Positions 34,092 through 42,228 of a stretch of DNA of 64,000 nt are shown here, piece by piece (the stretch's first letter is position 1; each line of letters opens with the position of its first letter). Both the position numbers and the translations under genes were made by a program. The notes under the pieces are model-generated. The model did not search any database, was not told the DNA's origin, and saw only the letters and a program-made list of their open reading frames with translations. This stretch comes from Chryseobacterium oryctis (lineage in GTDB: Bacteria; Bacteroidota; Bacteroidia; Flavobacteriales; Weeksellaceae): the NCBI RefSeq assembly GCF_025971925.1, contig NZ_JAPDHV010000001.1:372001-436000 (forward strand), given 5' to 3'.

Positions 34092-35039
34092 ATGAAATCA
34101 TTGAAAGTAGTTTTTTTAGGAACTCCGGAGTTTGCAAAAACTTCGTTGGAAGCTATTCACCAATCACATCATGAAGTAGTGGGTGTTGTTACCGTTGCAG
34201 ATAAAGCAAGTGGACGCGGACAAAAAATCAATCAGTCTCCCGTAAAAATCTATGCCGAAGAAAATAATCTTCCTGTTTTTCAGCCTGAAAAATTGAGAAA
34301 TCCCGAATTTTTAGAAGAATTAAGAAAGTTGAATGCAGATGTTTTTGTGGTTGTAGCTTTCAGAATGATGCCTAAAGTTCTTTTTGAAATGCCAAAAATG
34401 GGAACTTTCAACCTTCATGCCTCTCTTTTACCGGATTACAGGGGCGCTGCACCTATTAATTTTGCAGTTATTAATGGTGAAGAAAAAACCGGTGTAACTA
34501 CTTTTTTCATTAATGAAAAAATCGACGAAGGTAATATCCTTCTTCAGGAAGAATTGGAAATTTTGCCTGATGAAAATGCAGGAAGTCTGCATGACAGATT
34601 AATGGAAATAGGTTCAAAATTAGTCGTAAAAACACTTGACGGGCTTTCTGAAGGCTCTATCGTAGAAAAACCTCAGCCTTACGTTGAACATCCTAAAAAT
34701 GCCTTTAAAATCTTTAAAGAAGACACCAAAATTGACTGGACAAAAAACTCAAAAATTGTTCATCAATTTATCTTAGGAATGTCACCTTATCCTGCTGCTT
34801 TCGCCACTTTAAAAATTGGAGAAGAAGAAAAAGGATTAAAAATATTTGGTGGAAAATTTGAAATTTCAAATCATGGAAGAGAAATCGGAAGTTTAGAAAT
34901 CTCAAAAAATGAATTTAAAATTTTCACACAAGACGGAATATACTATCCTTTAGAACTGCAATTGGAAGGAAAAAAACGAATGAATATAAAAGATTTTCTG
35001 AACGGTTTCAGAAATTTTGACGAAATAAAAATGGCTTGA
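34092..35039 (+). CDS. fmt: Methionyl-tRNA formyltransferase
   Basis: This 315-residue enzyme formylates initiator Met-tRNA using 10-formyl-THF. The start MKSLKVVFLGTPEFAKTSLE is fixed by the conserved VFLGTPEFA motif; the frame stays open 37 codons upstream across the promoter and is not coding there. The catalytic signature is FNLHASLLPDYRGAAPINFA. The C-terminal tRNA-binding domain follows from about residue 205. The stop codon lies inside the arm of the terminator at 35027. Confidence 0.96.
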   Translation: MKSLKVVFLGTPEFAKTSLEAIHQSHHEVVGVVTVADKASGRGQKINQSPVKIYAEENNLPVFQPEKLRNPEFLEELRKLNADVFVVVAFRMMPKVLFEMPKMGTFNLHASLLPDYRGAAPINFAVINGEEKTGVTTFFINEKIDEGNILLQEELEILPDENAGSLHDRLMEIGSKLVVKTLDGLSEGSIVEKPQPYVEHPKNAFKIFKEDTKIDWTKNSKIVHQFILGMSPYPAAFATLKIGEEEKGLKIFGGKFEISNHGREIGSLEISKNEFKIFTQDGIYYPLELQLEGKKRMNIKDFLNGFRNFDEIKMA

Positions 35040-35062
35040 TAAATCAAGCCATTTTCTTTTTT
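35027..35062. terminator. Bidirectional terminator overlapping the fmt stop codon
   Basis: Perfect 13-base arms (AAAATGGCTTGAT / ATCAAGCCATTTT) with a two-base loop, 35027-35055, then a T-rich run. It lies between the convergent fmt and ribB genes; the fmt TGA (35037-35039) is within the left arm. Confidence 0.85.
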
Positions 35063-36183
35063 TATAATTGAACCATCTCTACAACCTCTACATCATATCC
35101 TCCAACCTGAGGCTTAATACTAGGATTTTGAGTGATTACTCTAAACTTATTAATTCCGAGATTTTTCAAAATCTGTGTTCCGATTCCGTAATCTCTATAA
35201 TTATATGCTAAAGTAGGACGCTGCTCCTGCCCATCCTGATAATTCAAAAATTGTTGCAATTTTCTTAAAGTATTTTCAGAACTTGATACATTATTAATGA
35301 AAATAATAGCACCTTTTCCTTCTTCATTTACCATATTGGTTACCTTTTCCAACAAAGGTTTTTCACCATTATTTAATCTTGTCAAAACATCAAAATAAGA
35401 ATCAGAAGACTGAACTCTCACCAAAACAGGCTCATCAACCGTCCAAGAACCTTTTGTTAAAGCAAAATGAATCTGGTCATTTGATGTTTCTCTGAAAGCA
35501 AAGAAATTGTACTCTCCGTATGCCGTTTTTACTTTTCTTTCTTCAATTCTCTCAATAAGATTTCCTTTTTTAAGCTGATAATGGATCAGATCCTCAATAG
35601 AAACAATCTTCATATCATGTTTTTGAGCGAATGCATGAAGTTCCGGTAAACGAGACATCGTACCATCTTCATTCATAATCTCACAGATAACTCCACCTTC
35701 TTTTAAACCTGCTAAACCTGTTAAATCAATAGCAGCTTCTGTATGTCCTGCTCTTTTCAAAACTCCTCCTTTTCTTGCACGAAGCGGAAAAATATGTCCA
35801 GGTCTCATAAAATCTGTAGGTTTAGATTTTTCATCCATCAAGGCTAAAATTGTTTTAGCTCTGTCACCTGCAGAAATACCAGTTGATGTCCCGTTTCCTA
35901 AAAGATCAACAGAAACAGTGAACGCAGTTTCTTTAGGATCGCTACTTCTACTCACCATTACGTCTAATCCTAATTCATCACATCTTTTTTCAGGAAGTGG
36001 CATACAGATTAATCCTCTTCCGTGCAATGCCATAAAATTGATGATTTCCGGGGTTGTAAGTTCAGCTGCACAAAGAAAATCACCTTCATTTTCTCTGTCT
36101 TCATCATCTACTACTATGATTATTTTACCATTTTTAAGGTCTTCAATAGCCTCCGGAATAGTATTTAATTTAATATCGGACAT
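35062..36183 (-). CDS. ribB: 3,4-dihydroxy-2-butanone-4-phosphate synthase with degenerate RibA half
   Basis: A 373-residue RibBA-shaped protein. The N-terminal half (about 1-205) is an intact DHBP synthase: VVDDEDRENEGDFLCAAE (metal site), RPGHIFPLRA and RAGHTEAAIDLT. It makes the four-carbon unit of riboflavin. The C-terminal half has the outline of GTP cyclohydrolase II (EPVLVRVQSSDSYFD, then NYRDYGIGTQILKNLG) but lacks the three zinc-binding Cys of RibA, so it is probably inactive as a cyclohydrolase. A separate RibA would be needed elsewhere. Confidence 0.93.
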   Translation of the reverse strand: MSDIKLNTIPEAIEDLKNGKIIIVVDDEDRENEGDFLCAAELTTPEIINFMALHGRGLICMPLPEKRCDELGLDVMVSRSSDPKETAFTVSVDLLGNGTSTGISAGDRAKTILALMDEKSKPTDFMRPGHIFPLRARKGGVLKRAGHTEAAIDLTGLAGLKEGGVICEIMNEDGTMSRLPELHAFAQKHDMKIVSIEDLIHYQLKKGNLIERIEERKVKTAYGEYNFFAFRETSNDQIHFALTKGSWTVDEPVLVRVQSSDSYFDVLTRLNNGEKPLLEKVTNMVNEEGKGAIIFINNVSSSENTLRKLQQFLNYQDGQEQRPTLAYNYRDYGIGTQILKNLGINKFRVITQNPSIKPQVGGYDVEVVEMVQL

Positions 36184-36249
36184 TTTTACTTTTTAAATTT
36201 TTGTAAAGATACTCATAAAAATAAGCATCTACCAATTAATATAAACGGT

Positions 36250-37257
36250 TTATTCAGCTTTGAATAGAGAGTCTTTTGCTTTTTTGATAATAGTATATGA
36301 CTCTAATCTTTTCTGATGATCGAAAATATGAGAATTAATCATTAATTCATCAACCTCAAATTTTTCCTGAAAATTTTTAAGTTTTTCTTCAATTTCAGCT
36401 TGATTTCCTATAAAAGTATATCTTAACTTCTGCAAAACCATAGATTTTTCCATAGGAGACCAAATCTCATCCATATCATCAACAGGAGGAGCAAACGGTT
36501 TTCTGTCGTTTCTTATAATATTAATAAAAGCCTGAAACAACGTTGTTGAAATTTTGTGTGCCTCTTCCGAAGTTTCTGCTGCAACTCCGTTTACACAAGC
36601 AATAGTATAAGGTTTATGCAACTGTTTGGAAGGTTCAAAATGTTCTCTGTAGATATTAAAAGCCATTTCCATTTGCTCAGGAGCAAAATGAGAGGCAAAA
36701 GCATACGGCAAACCCAATTCAGCAGCCAACCAAGCGCTGTCTGTACTTGAACCTAAAATATACAACGGAATATCTAATCCCTCTCCCGGAATAGCTCTTA
36801 CCAATGCTTCTGAATTTTCTTTTGAAAAATATCTTTGTAATTCTAAAATTTGTCTTGGAAATTGTTCGTTAATAATTGCAGGATTTCTTCCTAAAGCCTG
36901 TGCCGTTAATCCGTCTGTTCCGGGTGCTCTACCCAAGCCTAAATCTATTCTTCCGGGAAAAAGAGATTCTAATGTTCCGAATTGTTCTGCAATAACCAAT
37001 GAACTATGATTAGGAAGCATTATTCCACCAGAACCTACCCTTATTCTTTTTGTTCCGTTGGCAATAAAGCCAATCAAAACTGAGGTTGCAGAACTGGCAA
37101 TACTTTCCATATTGTGATGTTCGGCAAGCCAAAATCTTTTACAATCTAAGTTTTCAGTGTGATTTGCTAAAGACAAACTATCCAAAAAAGTATCATGGAT
37201 ACTTTTCTCTTGTTTTACAGGAGCAAGATCCAGAACTGAAAGTTCAAAATTTTTCAT
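36250..37257 (-). CDS. LLM-class (luciferase-like) flavin-dependent oxidoreductase
   Basis: A 335-residue TIM-barrel protein of the bacterial luciferase-like superfamily, YhbW/MsnO8 group. Motifs: LSVLDLAPVKQEKSIHDTF, FWLAEHHNMESIASSAT, RIRVGSGGIMLPNHSSLVIA, FGTLESLFPGRIDLGLGRAP and YILGSSTDSAWLAAELGLPY. It should use FMNH2, or F420 in some relatives; the substrate is unknown. It appears monocistronic. Confidence 0.92.
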   Translation of the reverse strand: MKNFELSVLDLAPVKQEKSIHDTFLDSLSLANHTENLDCKRFWLAEHHNMESIASSATSVLIGFIANGTKRIRVGSGGIMLPNHSSLVIAEQFGTLESLFPGRIDLGLGRAPGTDGLTAQALGRNPAIINEQFPRQILELQRYFSKENSEALVRAIPGEGLDIPLYILGSSTDSAWLAAELGLPYAFASHFAPEQMEMAFNIYREHFEPSKQLHKPYTIACVNGVAAETSEEAHKISTTLFQAFINIIRNDRKPFAPPVDDMDEIWSPMEKSMVLQKLRYTFIGNQAEIEEKLKNFQEKFEVDELMINSHIFDHQKRLESYTIIKKAKDSLFKAE

Positions 37258-37283
37258 ATTTTAAATTGAGGTTTACAACCAAA

Positions 37284-37291
37284 CAAATTTA
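37284..37291 (-). promoter_or_regulatory. -7 element of the LLM oxidoreductase gene
   Basis: TAAATTTG on the minus strand, 26 bases before the ATG at 37257. Confidence 0.4.
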
Positions 37292-37413
37292 AAGCTAATA
37301 AATCGTATTGGTTACTTTTTGTAATTGATAGGATTGATTGAGTAGTTCAGGGAAAAACTATTGGAATTATATCAATATATTTTAATTACAAATTAATAAG
37401 CACAATTTATTTG

Positions 37414-37421
37414 TATATTTG
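37414..37421 (+). promoter_or_regulatory. -7 element of the orphan gene
   Basis: TATATTTG, five bases before the ATG at 37427; again a leaderless arrangement. No -33 TTTG was seen. Confidence 0.35.
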
Positions 37422-37426
37422 AAACT

Positions 37427-37843
37427 ATGTATGATCAAATTTTTGCAATACTTGGCTTAATTGGTTTTGGGAGTATTCTAAAAAGTGCTTTTGATTTTTT
37501 CATAGCTAATAAAAAATTAAAAGAAGATTCAAAAAACAACTTAAAAGAAACTCGATATAAAGCAATAATTATTTTATGTCATTCATTAGTTTTTTATGAA
37601 GAAAATAAATCTACATTAACTAATCATCGACCTGAGCTTAATTCAATTGAAAATTTAAAAAATGAAATATATACCGAATTTATAAATATGTCACTTTTTG
37701 CATCTGATAATGTTTTAATTGAAATGAAGAAATTTATTCAATTACCAAATATTAAAAATCTTAATAATTTATTAATTGTTATTCGAAAAGATTTATACGG
37801 AATAAAAACTAAAATCAGTGATAATTTTTTTGAATTGAGTTAG
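37427..37843 (+). CDS. Orphan membrane-anchored protein of unknown function
   Basis: I do not recognise this 138-residue protein. It begins with one hydrophobic segment (about 5-25, IFAILGLIGFGSILKSAFDF), followed by a charged helical region with no Cys pair or known motif. Its codons are more AT-rich (many AAT, AAA, TTA) than the housekeeping neighbours. It sits alone between genes on the opposite strand. It may be a strain-specific acquired gene; bacterial small membrane proteins of this shape occur in mobile accessory regions, but nothing mobile is seen here. Confidence 0.65.
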   Translation: MYDQIFAILGLIGFGSILKSAFDFFIANKKLKEDSKNNLKETRYKAIIILCHSLVFYEENKSTLTNHRPELNSIENLKNEIYTEFINMSLFASDNVLIEMKKFIQLPNIKNLNNLLIVIRKDLYGIKTKISDNFFELS

Positions 37844-37882
37844 TTTAATTTTGAATTTGTGTCATAGATAGTTAATTATTTT

Positions 37883-40009
37883 CTATTTCCCTTTCTCCTT
37901 CAGATAATTAAAATGATTAATCAAAATTCTGATTTCATTAAACTCAAAGTCGCTTGGCAAAGCATTTTTCCATTCTGTTAAAGTTTCATGAGAGTTTTTG
38001 TAAAATTCTTCTTCAAAAGTTTTTATCTTGTCTGAAGTGATAACTCTCGAAATATCAAGCAAGCCTTGCTCGGCAAATTTTGCCAAATGACCAATTACAG
38101 TTTCTTTTACCAGTCCTCTTTCTAAGGCAATTTCAGCAATGGTTTTTCCTTGTTCAAACAATTGAAAAGTAAGAACCTGAGACGGAACTTTTGCAATTTT
38201 CATGCTTACTTCTTTGTCATTTTTCTCATCCAGAAGTTTGGTTTCCAGCAAATGAATTTCTTTCAGGCTGTTTAAATATTCTTCAATATCTTCAAGCCAT
38301 CTTTTAAGCTCCTCATTATACTGTTTCAAGCCTTTTGCACCTTTTATTTCTGCATAAAACTCTTTCAAAGGATTGAAAACCTTATCTCTGATTTCCGTAA
38401 AAAAGAAATTAACAGCACCTTTTGTTTTAGCCTCAATTTCAGACCATTCTTCTTTCTGATTGATAAAATTATTAACCTTTTGGAAAATAATTCGCTCCAG
38501 TTTTTCGAAAATTTTTCCAAGATTTACAACTTCATGTTTTAGCTGAAGATATAACTGATTTGCTTTTACATTATCAATACTTTTCGTGGTAATGGAAAGT
38601 TTATTCCAATCTTCAACTTCTTGGAGAAACCACAAACAATCAACTGTTCTAAGTACTTTTTTGATGCTGTAATCATATTTTTCCTGATTCAAAATAGATT
38701 CAACATGATCATTGGCAACCGTATCTGTGTGAAAATGTAAAATTCTATTATCTTTAAAAATCACTTCAGGAGTGATTTTTGACTTCAGAACGATTCCTTC
38801 CAATGTTCTACAACGGGAAAGCGCGACATATACCTGCCCTGCTGTGAAACTTTTTCCGGCATCAATAATGACCTTATCGAAAGTCAAGCCCTGACTTTTA
38901 TGAATTGTAACCGCCCAAGCCAATTTTATAGGAAACTGTTCGAAACTTCCTAGAACTTCTTCTTTAATATTTTTATCAGTGTCTAAAAAATATTTTTTTT
39001 GTTCCCAAACTTCCCTTTTTACGATAATTTCTCTTTCACTTCCGTCAAGAATCACTTTAATTTCGTTTTCGTCCAAAGCAGAGATTTCACCCAACTTTCC
39101 GTTGAAATATTTTTTTTCGCCAGAAATATCATTTCGGATAAACATAATCTGAGCACCTATTTTCAGCTCTAAAAACTGTTCATTAGGAAACTGATTTTCT
39201 TTAAACTCACCAAAAAGTTTAGCTTCATAGGTTTTAGCATCCACTTTTATTTCCGCTAATTTTTCCTGATTGATTTCGTCTGCCATTTTATTGTGTGAAC
39301 ACAGATAAACGTAAGACTCATTTCCCATTTCAAAATCCGGATTATATCTTTCATTTAAATGTTCAAAATCAATATGGGCGACATCACCATCACGAATTGC
39401 ATTTAGAATTTCTAAAAATTCCTGATCAGTCTGACGATAAACTTTAGTTAATTCTATCGTAATTAGTGGTATTTCTTTAATTGCCAAACTATCAAAAAAG
39501 AAAGGTGAATTGTAGCACATTTTCAGAATATGCTCATCTCTCACCACAGGTGGAAGCTGATACAAATCTCCGATGAATAACATCTGAACACCTCCAAAGC
39601 GCTGATTATTTCTTCTTATAAATCGTAAAGAAAAATCCATCATATCCAAAACATCGGCTCTCAACATAGAAACCTCATCAATAATAATGATTTCAACCTC
39701 TCTTAAAAGTTTAAGCTTATCTTTTCTATATTTAAAATGAGGCATCAAGTCGGCAATATTATTTGCCAAGTTGGTATCAATTCTTTCTGTAGTAGGTAAA
39801 AAAGTTCTTAAAGGCAATCCAAACATGGAATGAATTGTAACCCCTCCCGCGTTGATAGCCGCAATACCTGTTGGTGCAACTACAATATGTTTTTTTCGTG
39901 TACGCTTTACAAAATCATTGAGAAAAGTAGTCTTTCCTGTACCTGCTTTTCCGGTAAGAAAAACACTTCTGTTGGTATGCTCTATTAAGTCAAAAAAATG
40001 ATTATTCAT
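37883..40009 (-). CDS. PIF1-like AAA helicase with C-terminal helix-turn-helix domain
   Basis: About 708 residues from the ATG at 40009 (an earlier ATG at 40018 adds three). The N-terminal half is a superfamily 1B helicase: Walker A FLTGKAGTGKTTFLNDF, VVAPTGIAAINAGGVTIHSM, Walker B IIIDEVSMLRADVLDMM, IGDLYQLPPVV and the late motif AVTIHKSQGLTFDKVIIDAG ... VALSRC. The C-terminal 100 residues form a HTH_40-like module (FEQGKTIAEIALERGLVKET), the kind often found on RecQ proteins. It probably unwinds DNA in repair or replication. Confidence 0.9.
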   Translation of the reverse strand: MNNHFFDLIEHTNRSVFLTGKAGTGKTTFLNDFVKRTRKKHIVVAPTGIAAINAGGVTIHSMFGLPLRTFLPTTERIDTNLANNIADLMPHFKYRKDKLKLLREVEIIIIDEVSMLRADVLDMMDFSLRFIRRNNQRFGGVQMLFIGDLYQLPPVVRDEHILKMCYNSPFFFDSLAIKEIPLITIELTKVYRQTDQEFLEILNAIRDGDVAHIDFEHLNERYNPDFEMGNESYVYLCSHNKMADEINQEKLAEIKVDAKTYEAKLFGEFKENQFPNEQFLELKIGAQIMFIRNDISGEKKYFNGKLGEISALDENEIKVILDGSEREIIVKREVWEQKKYFLDTDKNIKEEVLGSFEQFPIKLAWAVTIHKSQGLTFDKVIIDAGKSFTAGQVYVALSRCRTLEGIVLKSKITPEVIFKDNRILHFHTDTVANDHVESILNQEKYDYSIKKVLRTVDCLWFLQEVEDWNKLSITTKSIDNVKANQLYLQLKHEVVNLGKIFEKLERIIFQKVNNFINQKEEWSEIEAKTKGAVNFFFTEIRDKVFNPLKEFYAEIKGAKGLKQYNEELKRWLEDIEEYLNSLKEIHLLETKLLDEKNDKEVSMKIAKVPSQVLTFQLFEQGKTIAEIALERGLVKETVIGHLAKFAEQGLLDISRVITSDKIKTFEEEFYKNSHETLTEWKNALPSDFEFNEIRILINHFNYLKEKGK

Positions 40010-40098
40010 CGTCCTCAAAATTACGGAAAATGAAGTTTAAAATTCTTATCTTGGCATAAATTTTGAAAAAAGCTTTCCATCATCTTGAGAAAACACTT

Positions 40099-40545
40099 AT
40101 GAGAACCCTCCTACTACTCGCTTCAATTTTATTCATTATATCTTCTTGTTCATCAGTAAAAAAAACAGAAATTAATGAAAACCTGCCTAAAGATATTTCC
40201 GAAAGACCTGCCGATGAAGACAGTAAAAAATACGACCAAGCGTCATTGGATAAAGTAAAAGCCGACATTGAATCAACTTTAAGAAAAGAAAAATGTACGG
40301 AAGCAACAATTGGCGATTGGAAATATGCTGCAATGGGCTCTCAGCCTTGTGGTGGACCTAAATCTTATATTGCATATCCTTCAAAATTAGAGGAAACTAT
40401 TTTACCAATACTTGAACTTTACAATAACAAGGAAAAAGAATTTAATAAAAAATACGACATCACTTCAGATTGTATTGTTGTAGAAGAACCTATAAAAATA
40501 AGATGTATAAACGAAAAAGCAGAACTTATTTTTCCTGCTCAATAA
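40099..40545 (+). CDS. Lipoprotein of unknown function
   Basis: A 148-residue lipoprotein from the ATG at 40099 (MRTLLLLASILFIISSCSS; lipobox Cys at 17). The frame is open 12 codons further upstream (MKKAFHHLEKTL), but that would bury the signal peptide. The mature protein has two Cys near CTEATIGDWKYAAMGSQPCG and two near the C-terminus (DCIVV, IRCIN), so disulfides are likely. No family is named with confidence. It is convergent with the carbonic anhydrase gene. Confidence 0.82.
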   Translation: MRTLLLLASILFIISSCSSVKKTEINENLPKDISERPADEDSKKYDQASLDKVKADIESTLRKEKCTEATIGDWKYAAMGSQPCGGPKSYIAYPSKLEETILPILELYNNKEKEFNKKYDITSDCIVVEEPIKIRCINEKAELIFPAQ

Positions 40546-40548
40546 TAT

Positions 40549-40582
40549 CAGAAAGCCCTTTCAATGTTGAAAGGGCTTTCTG
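40549..40582. terminator. Bidirectional terminator
   Basis: Perfect 16-base arms (CAGAAAGCCCTTTCAA / TTGAAAGGGCTTTCTG) with a two-base loop between convergent genes. It starts three bases after the lipoprotein stop; the trailing T-run is short. Confidence 0.75.
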
Positions 40583-40617
40583 ATTTATAAATAGTAAAAT
40601 TAAAATAAAGTAAGGAT

Positions 40618-41154
40618 TTACCCTTCACCTTCTTTTACGTTTTCTTTATACCAAGAAGAATATTTTACGTAATTATTCGCAATTCTATTAACTTCACCTT
40701 CCAACAGTTGAGCATTAATATCTTTAATTTTTCTTGCAGGAACTCCACCCCAAACTTCTCCGGATTTAATATGAGTTCCTTGTGTAACCACAGAACCTGC
40801 TCCAACAATAGAGTTTTCTTCCACTAGGCAATCATCCATAACAATAGCTCCCATTCCTATAAGAACATTATCTAAAATTGTGCATCCGTGAACAATGGCA
40901 TTATGACCAATCGACACATTATTCCCAATATTTAAAGGGTGTTTTTGGTAAGTACAATGTAGCATCGCATTATCCTGAACATTTACCTTATCCCCCATTT
41001 TTATGTAATGAACATCTCCTCTAATCACCGCATTATACCAAATGCTGCAATCTTTTCCCATCGTAACATCTCCTATAATCGTTGCTGTCTCAGCCAAAAA
41101 AGTATTTTCTCCGATTTGAGGTTGTTTTCCTAAAAGTTCTTTTATTAAAGCCAT
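40618..41154 (-). CDS. Gamma carbonic anhydrase-like protein
   Basis: A 178-residue left-handed beta-helix protein of the gamma carbonic anhydrase / YrdA family. Hexapeptide repeats run through TFLAETATIIGDVTMGKDCS, IWYNAVIRGDVHYIKMGDKV and NVQDNAMLHC; metal-binding-type His occur in NIGNNVSIGHNAIVHGC. These form trimers; many relatives in bacteria have no shown carbonic anhydrase activity. It is divergent from the NifU-type gene. Confidence 0.93.
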   Translation of the reverse strand: MALIKELLGKQPQIGENTFLAETATIIGDVTMGKDCSIWYNAVIRGDVHYIKMGDKVNVQDNAMLHCTYQKHPLNIGNNVSIGHNAIVHGCTILDNVLIGMGAIVMDDCLVEENSIVGAGSVVTQGTHIKSGEVWGGVPARKIKDINAQLLEGEVNRIANNYVKYSSWYKENVKEGEG

Positions 41155-41276
41155 AGTTTCTAATTGAAAATTTTGATAATAAGCAATTTAGAAGTTAAAT
41201 ATTTTCTCTCAAATTTTAAATTACGATGATAGCAAAAATCTAATTTCTAATCTCTAACTTCTAATTTCTATTTACG

Positions 41277-41284
41277 TATTTTTG
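41277..41284 (+). promoter_or_regulatory. -7 element of the Nfu-hemH operon
   Basis: TATTTTTG, 21 bases before the ATG at 41306. Confidence 0.45.
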
Positions 41285-41305
41285 TAACTCAAATTTAACG
41301 AAAAA

Positions 41306-42184
41306 ATGCATACCATACTTATAGAACCAACCGAAAACCCAAAAGTGATGAAATTTGTAGCAGATTACAACTTGATTCCGGGGTCTTTGGAATTGGATAG
41401 AGATTCAAATATTTCAGAAATTCCTTTGGCACAGGAACTTTTTAATTATCCTTTTGTAGAAAGAATTTTCATTACGGCCAATTTTGTTGCTGTTGCAAAA
41501 CAAGATACAGTAGAATGGGAACATGTGGCTGAAAGCCTTAAAAATGTAATTGAGGACGAATTATTGGCAAATCCTAGAGTCTATCTTCAGAAAAGAAAAG
41601 AAATGTATCAGATCTATGCTGAAATGACACCTAATCCAAACGTAATGAAATTTGTTTCAAATAAATTGTTATTGGAAGGTTTTGTTGAAGTAAAATCAAG
41701 AGATGAAGCAGAAGGCGTTCCTATGGCTCAGGCTATTTTCAAAGAATTTGATTTTGCTAAAGAAGTTTTCATTTCAGATAATTTCGTGGCTGTTACAAGA
41801 GATAATTCTGTAGAATGGCATCAGGTAATGATGACTGTTCGTGCACTTATCGCTGAATATCTTCAAAATGGAGGTGAAATTTCAAATATTGAACCTCAGA
41901 AACATGAAAATCCGGTAGAAAAAATCATCAACAGAGAATATACAGATGATGAGCAAAAAATTTCTGATATTCTAAATGAGTATGTTGCTCCTGCTGTAGA
42001 AAATGACGGAGGAAAAATCTCTTTGATGGAATACGACCAAGAAAGTAAAACTGCTAAAATGCTTCTTCAGGGTGCATGTTCAGGCTGCCCAAGTTCTACT
42101 GCAACTTTGAAAAACGGAATCGAAAATATTTTAAAACAATTCGTACCAGATTTAGTGGAAAAAGTAGAAGCTGTAAATGGATAA
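41306..42184 (+). CDS. Nfu/NifU-type Fe-S scaffold with duplicated N-domain
   Basis: A 292-residue protein with two successive Nfu N-terminal domains: HTILIEPTENPKVMKFVADY (about 1-90) and YAEMTPNPNVMKFVSNKLLL (about 105-190). A C-terminal NifU domain carries the cluster-binding C258-x-x-C261 (QGACSGCPSST). It should hold a 4Fe-4S cluster for delivery to target enzymes. The N-domains share the TxNPxVMKF core and FVAV.....VEW, so they arose by duplication. hemH follows by 44 bases, linking Fe-S and haem metabolism. Confidence 0.93.
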   Translation: MHTILIEPTENPKVMKFVADYNLIPGSLELDRDSNISEIPLAQELFNYPFVERIFITANFVAVAKQDTVEWEHVAESLKNVIEDELLANPRVYLQKRKEMYQIYAEMTPNPNVMKFVSNKLLLEGFVEVKSRDEAEGVPMAQAIFKEFDFAKEVFISDNFVAVTRDNSVEWHQVMMTVRALIAEYLQNGGEISNIEPQKHENPVEKIINREYTDDEQKISDILNEYVAPAVENDGGKISLMEYDQESKTAKMLLQGACSGCPSSTATLKNGIENILKQFVPDLVEKVEAVNG

Positions 42185-42228
42185 TTCCATTAAAATTTAA
42201 TTTATAATTTTAATTAAAAAATAAAGTT

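Noticed and set aside
41160..41305. TCTAATTTCTAATCT-like low-complexity stretch before the Nfu gene as a tandem repeat element
   Set aside because: The units are irregular and short; such AT-rich simple sequence is common in this window.
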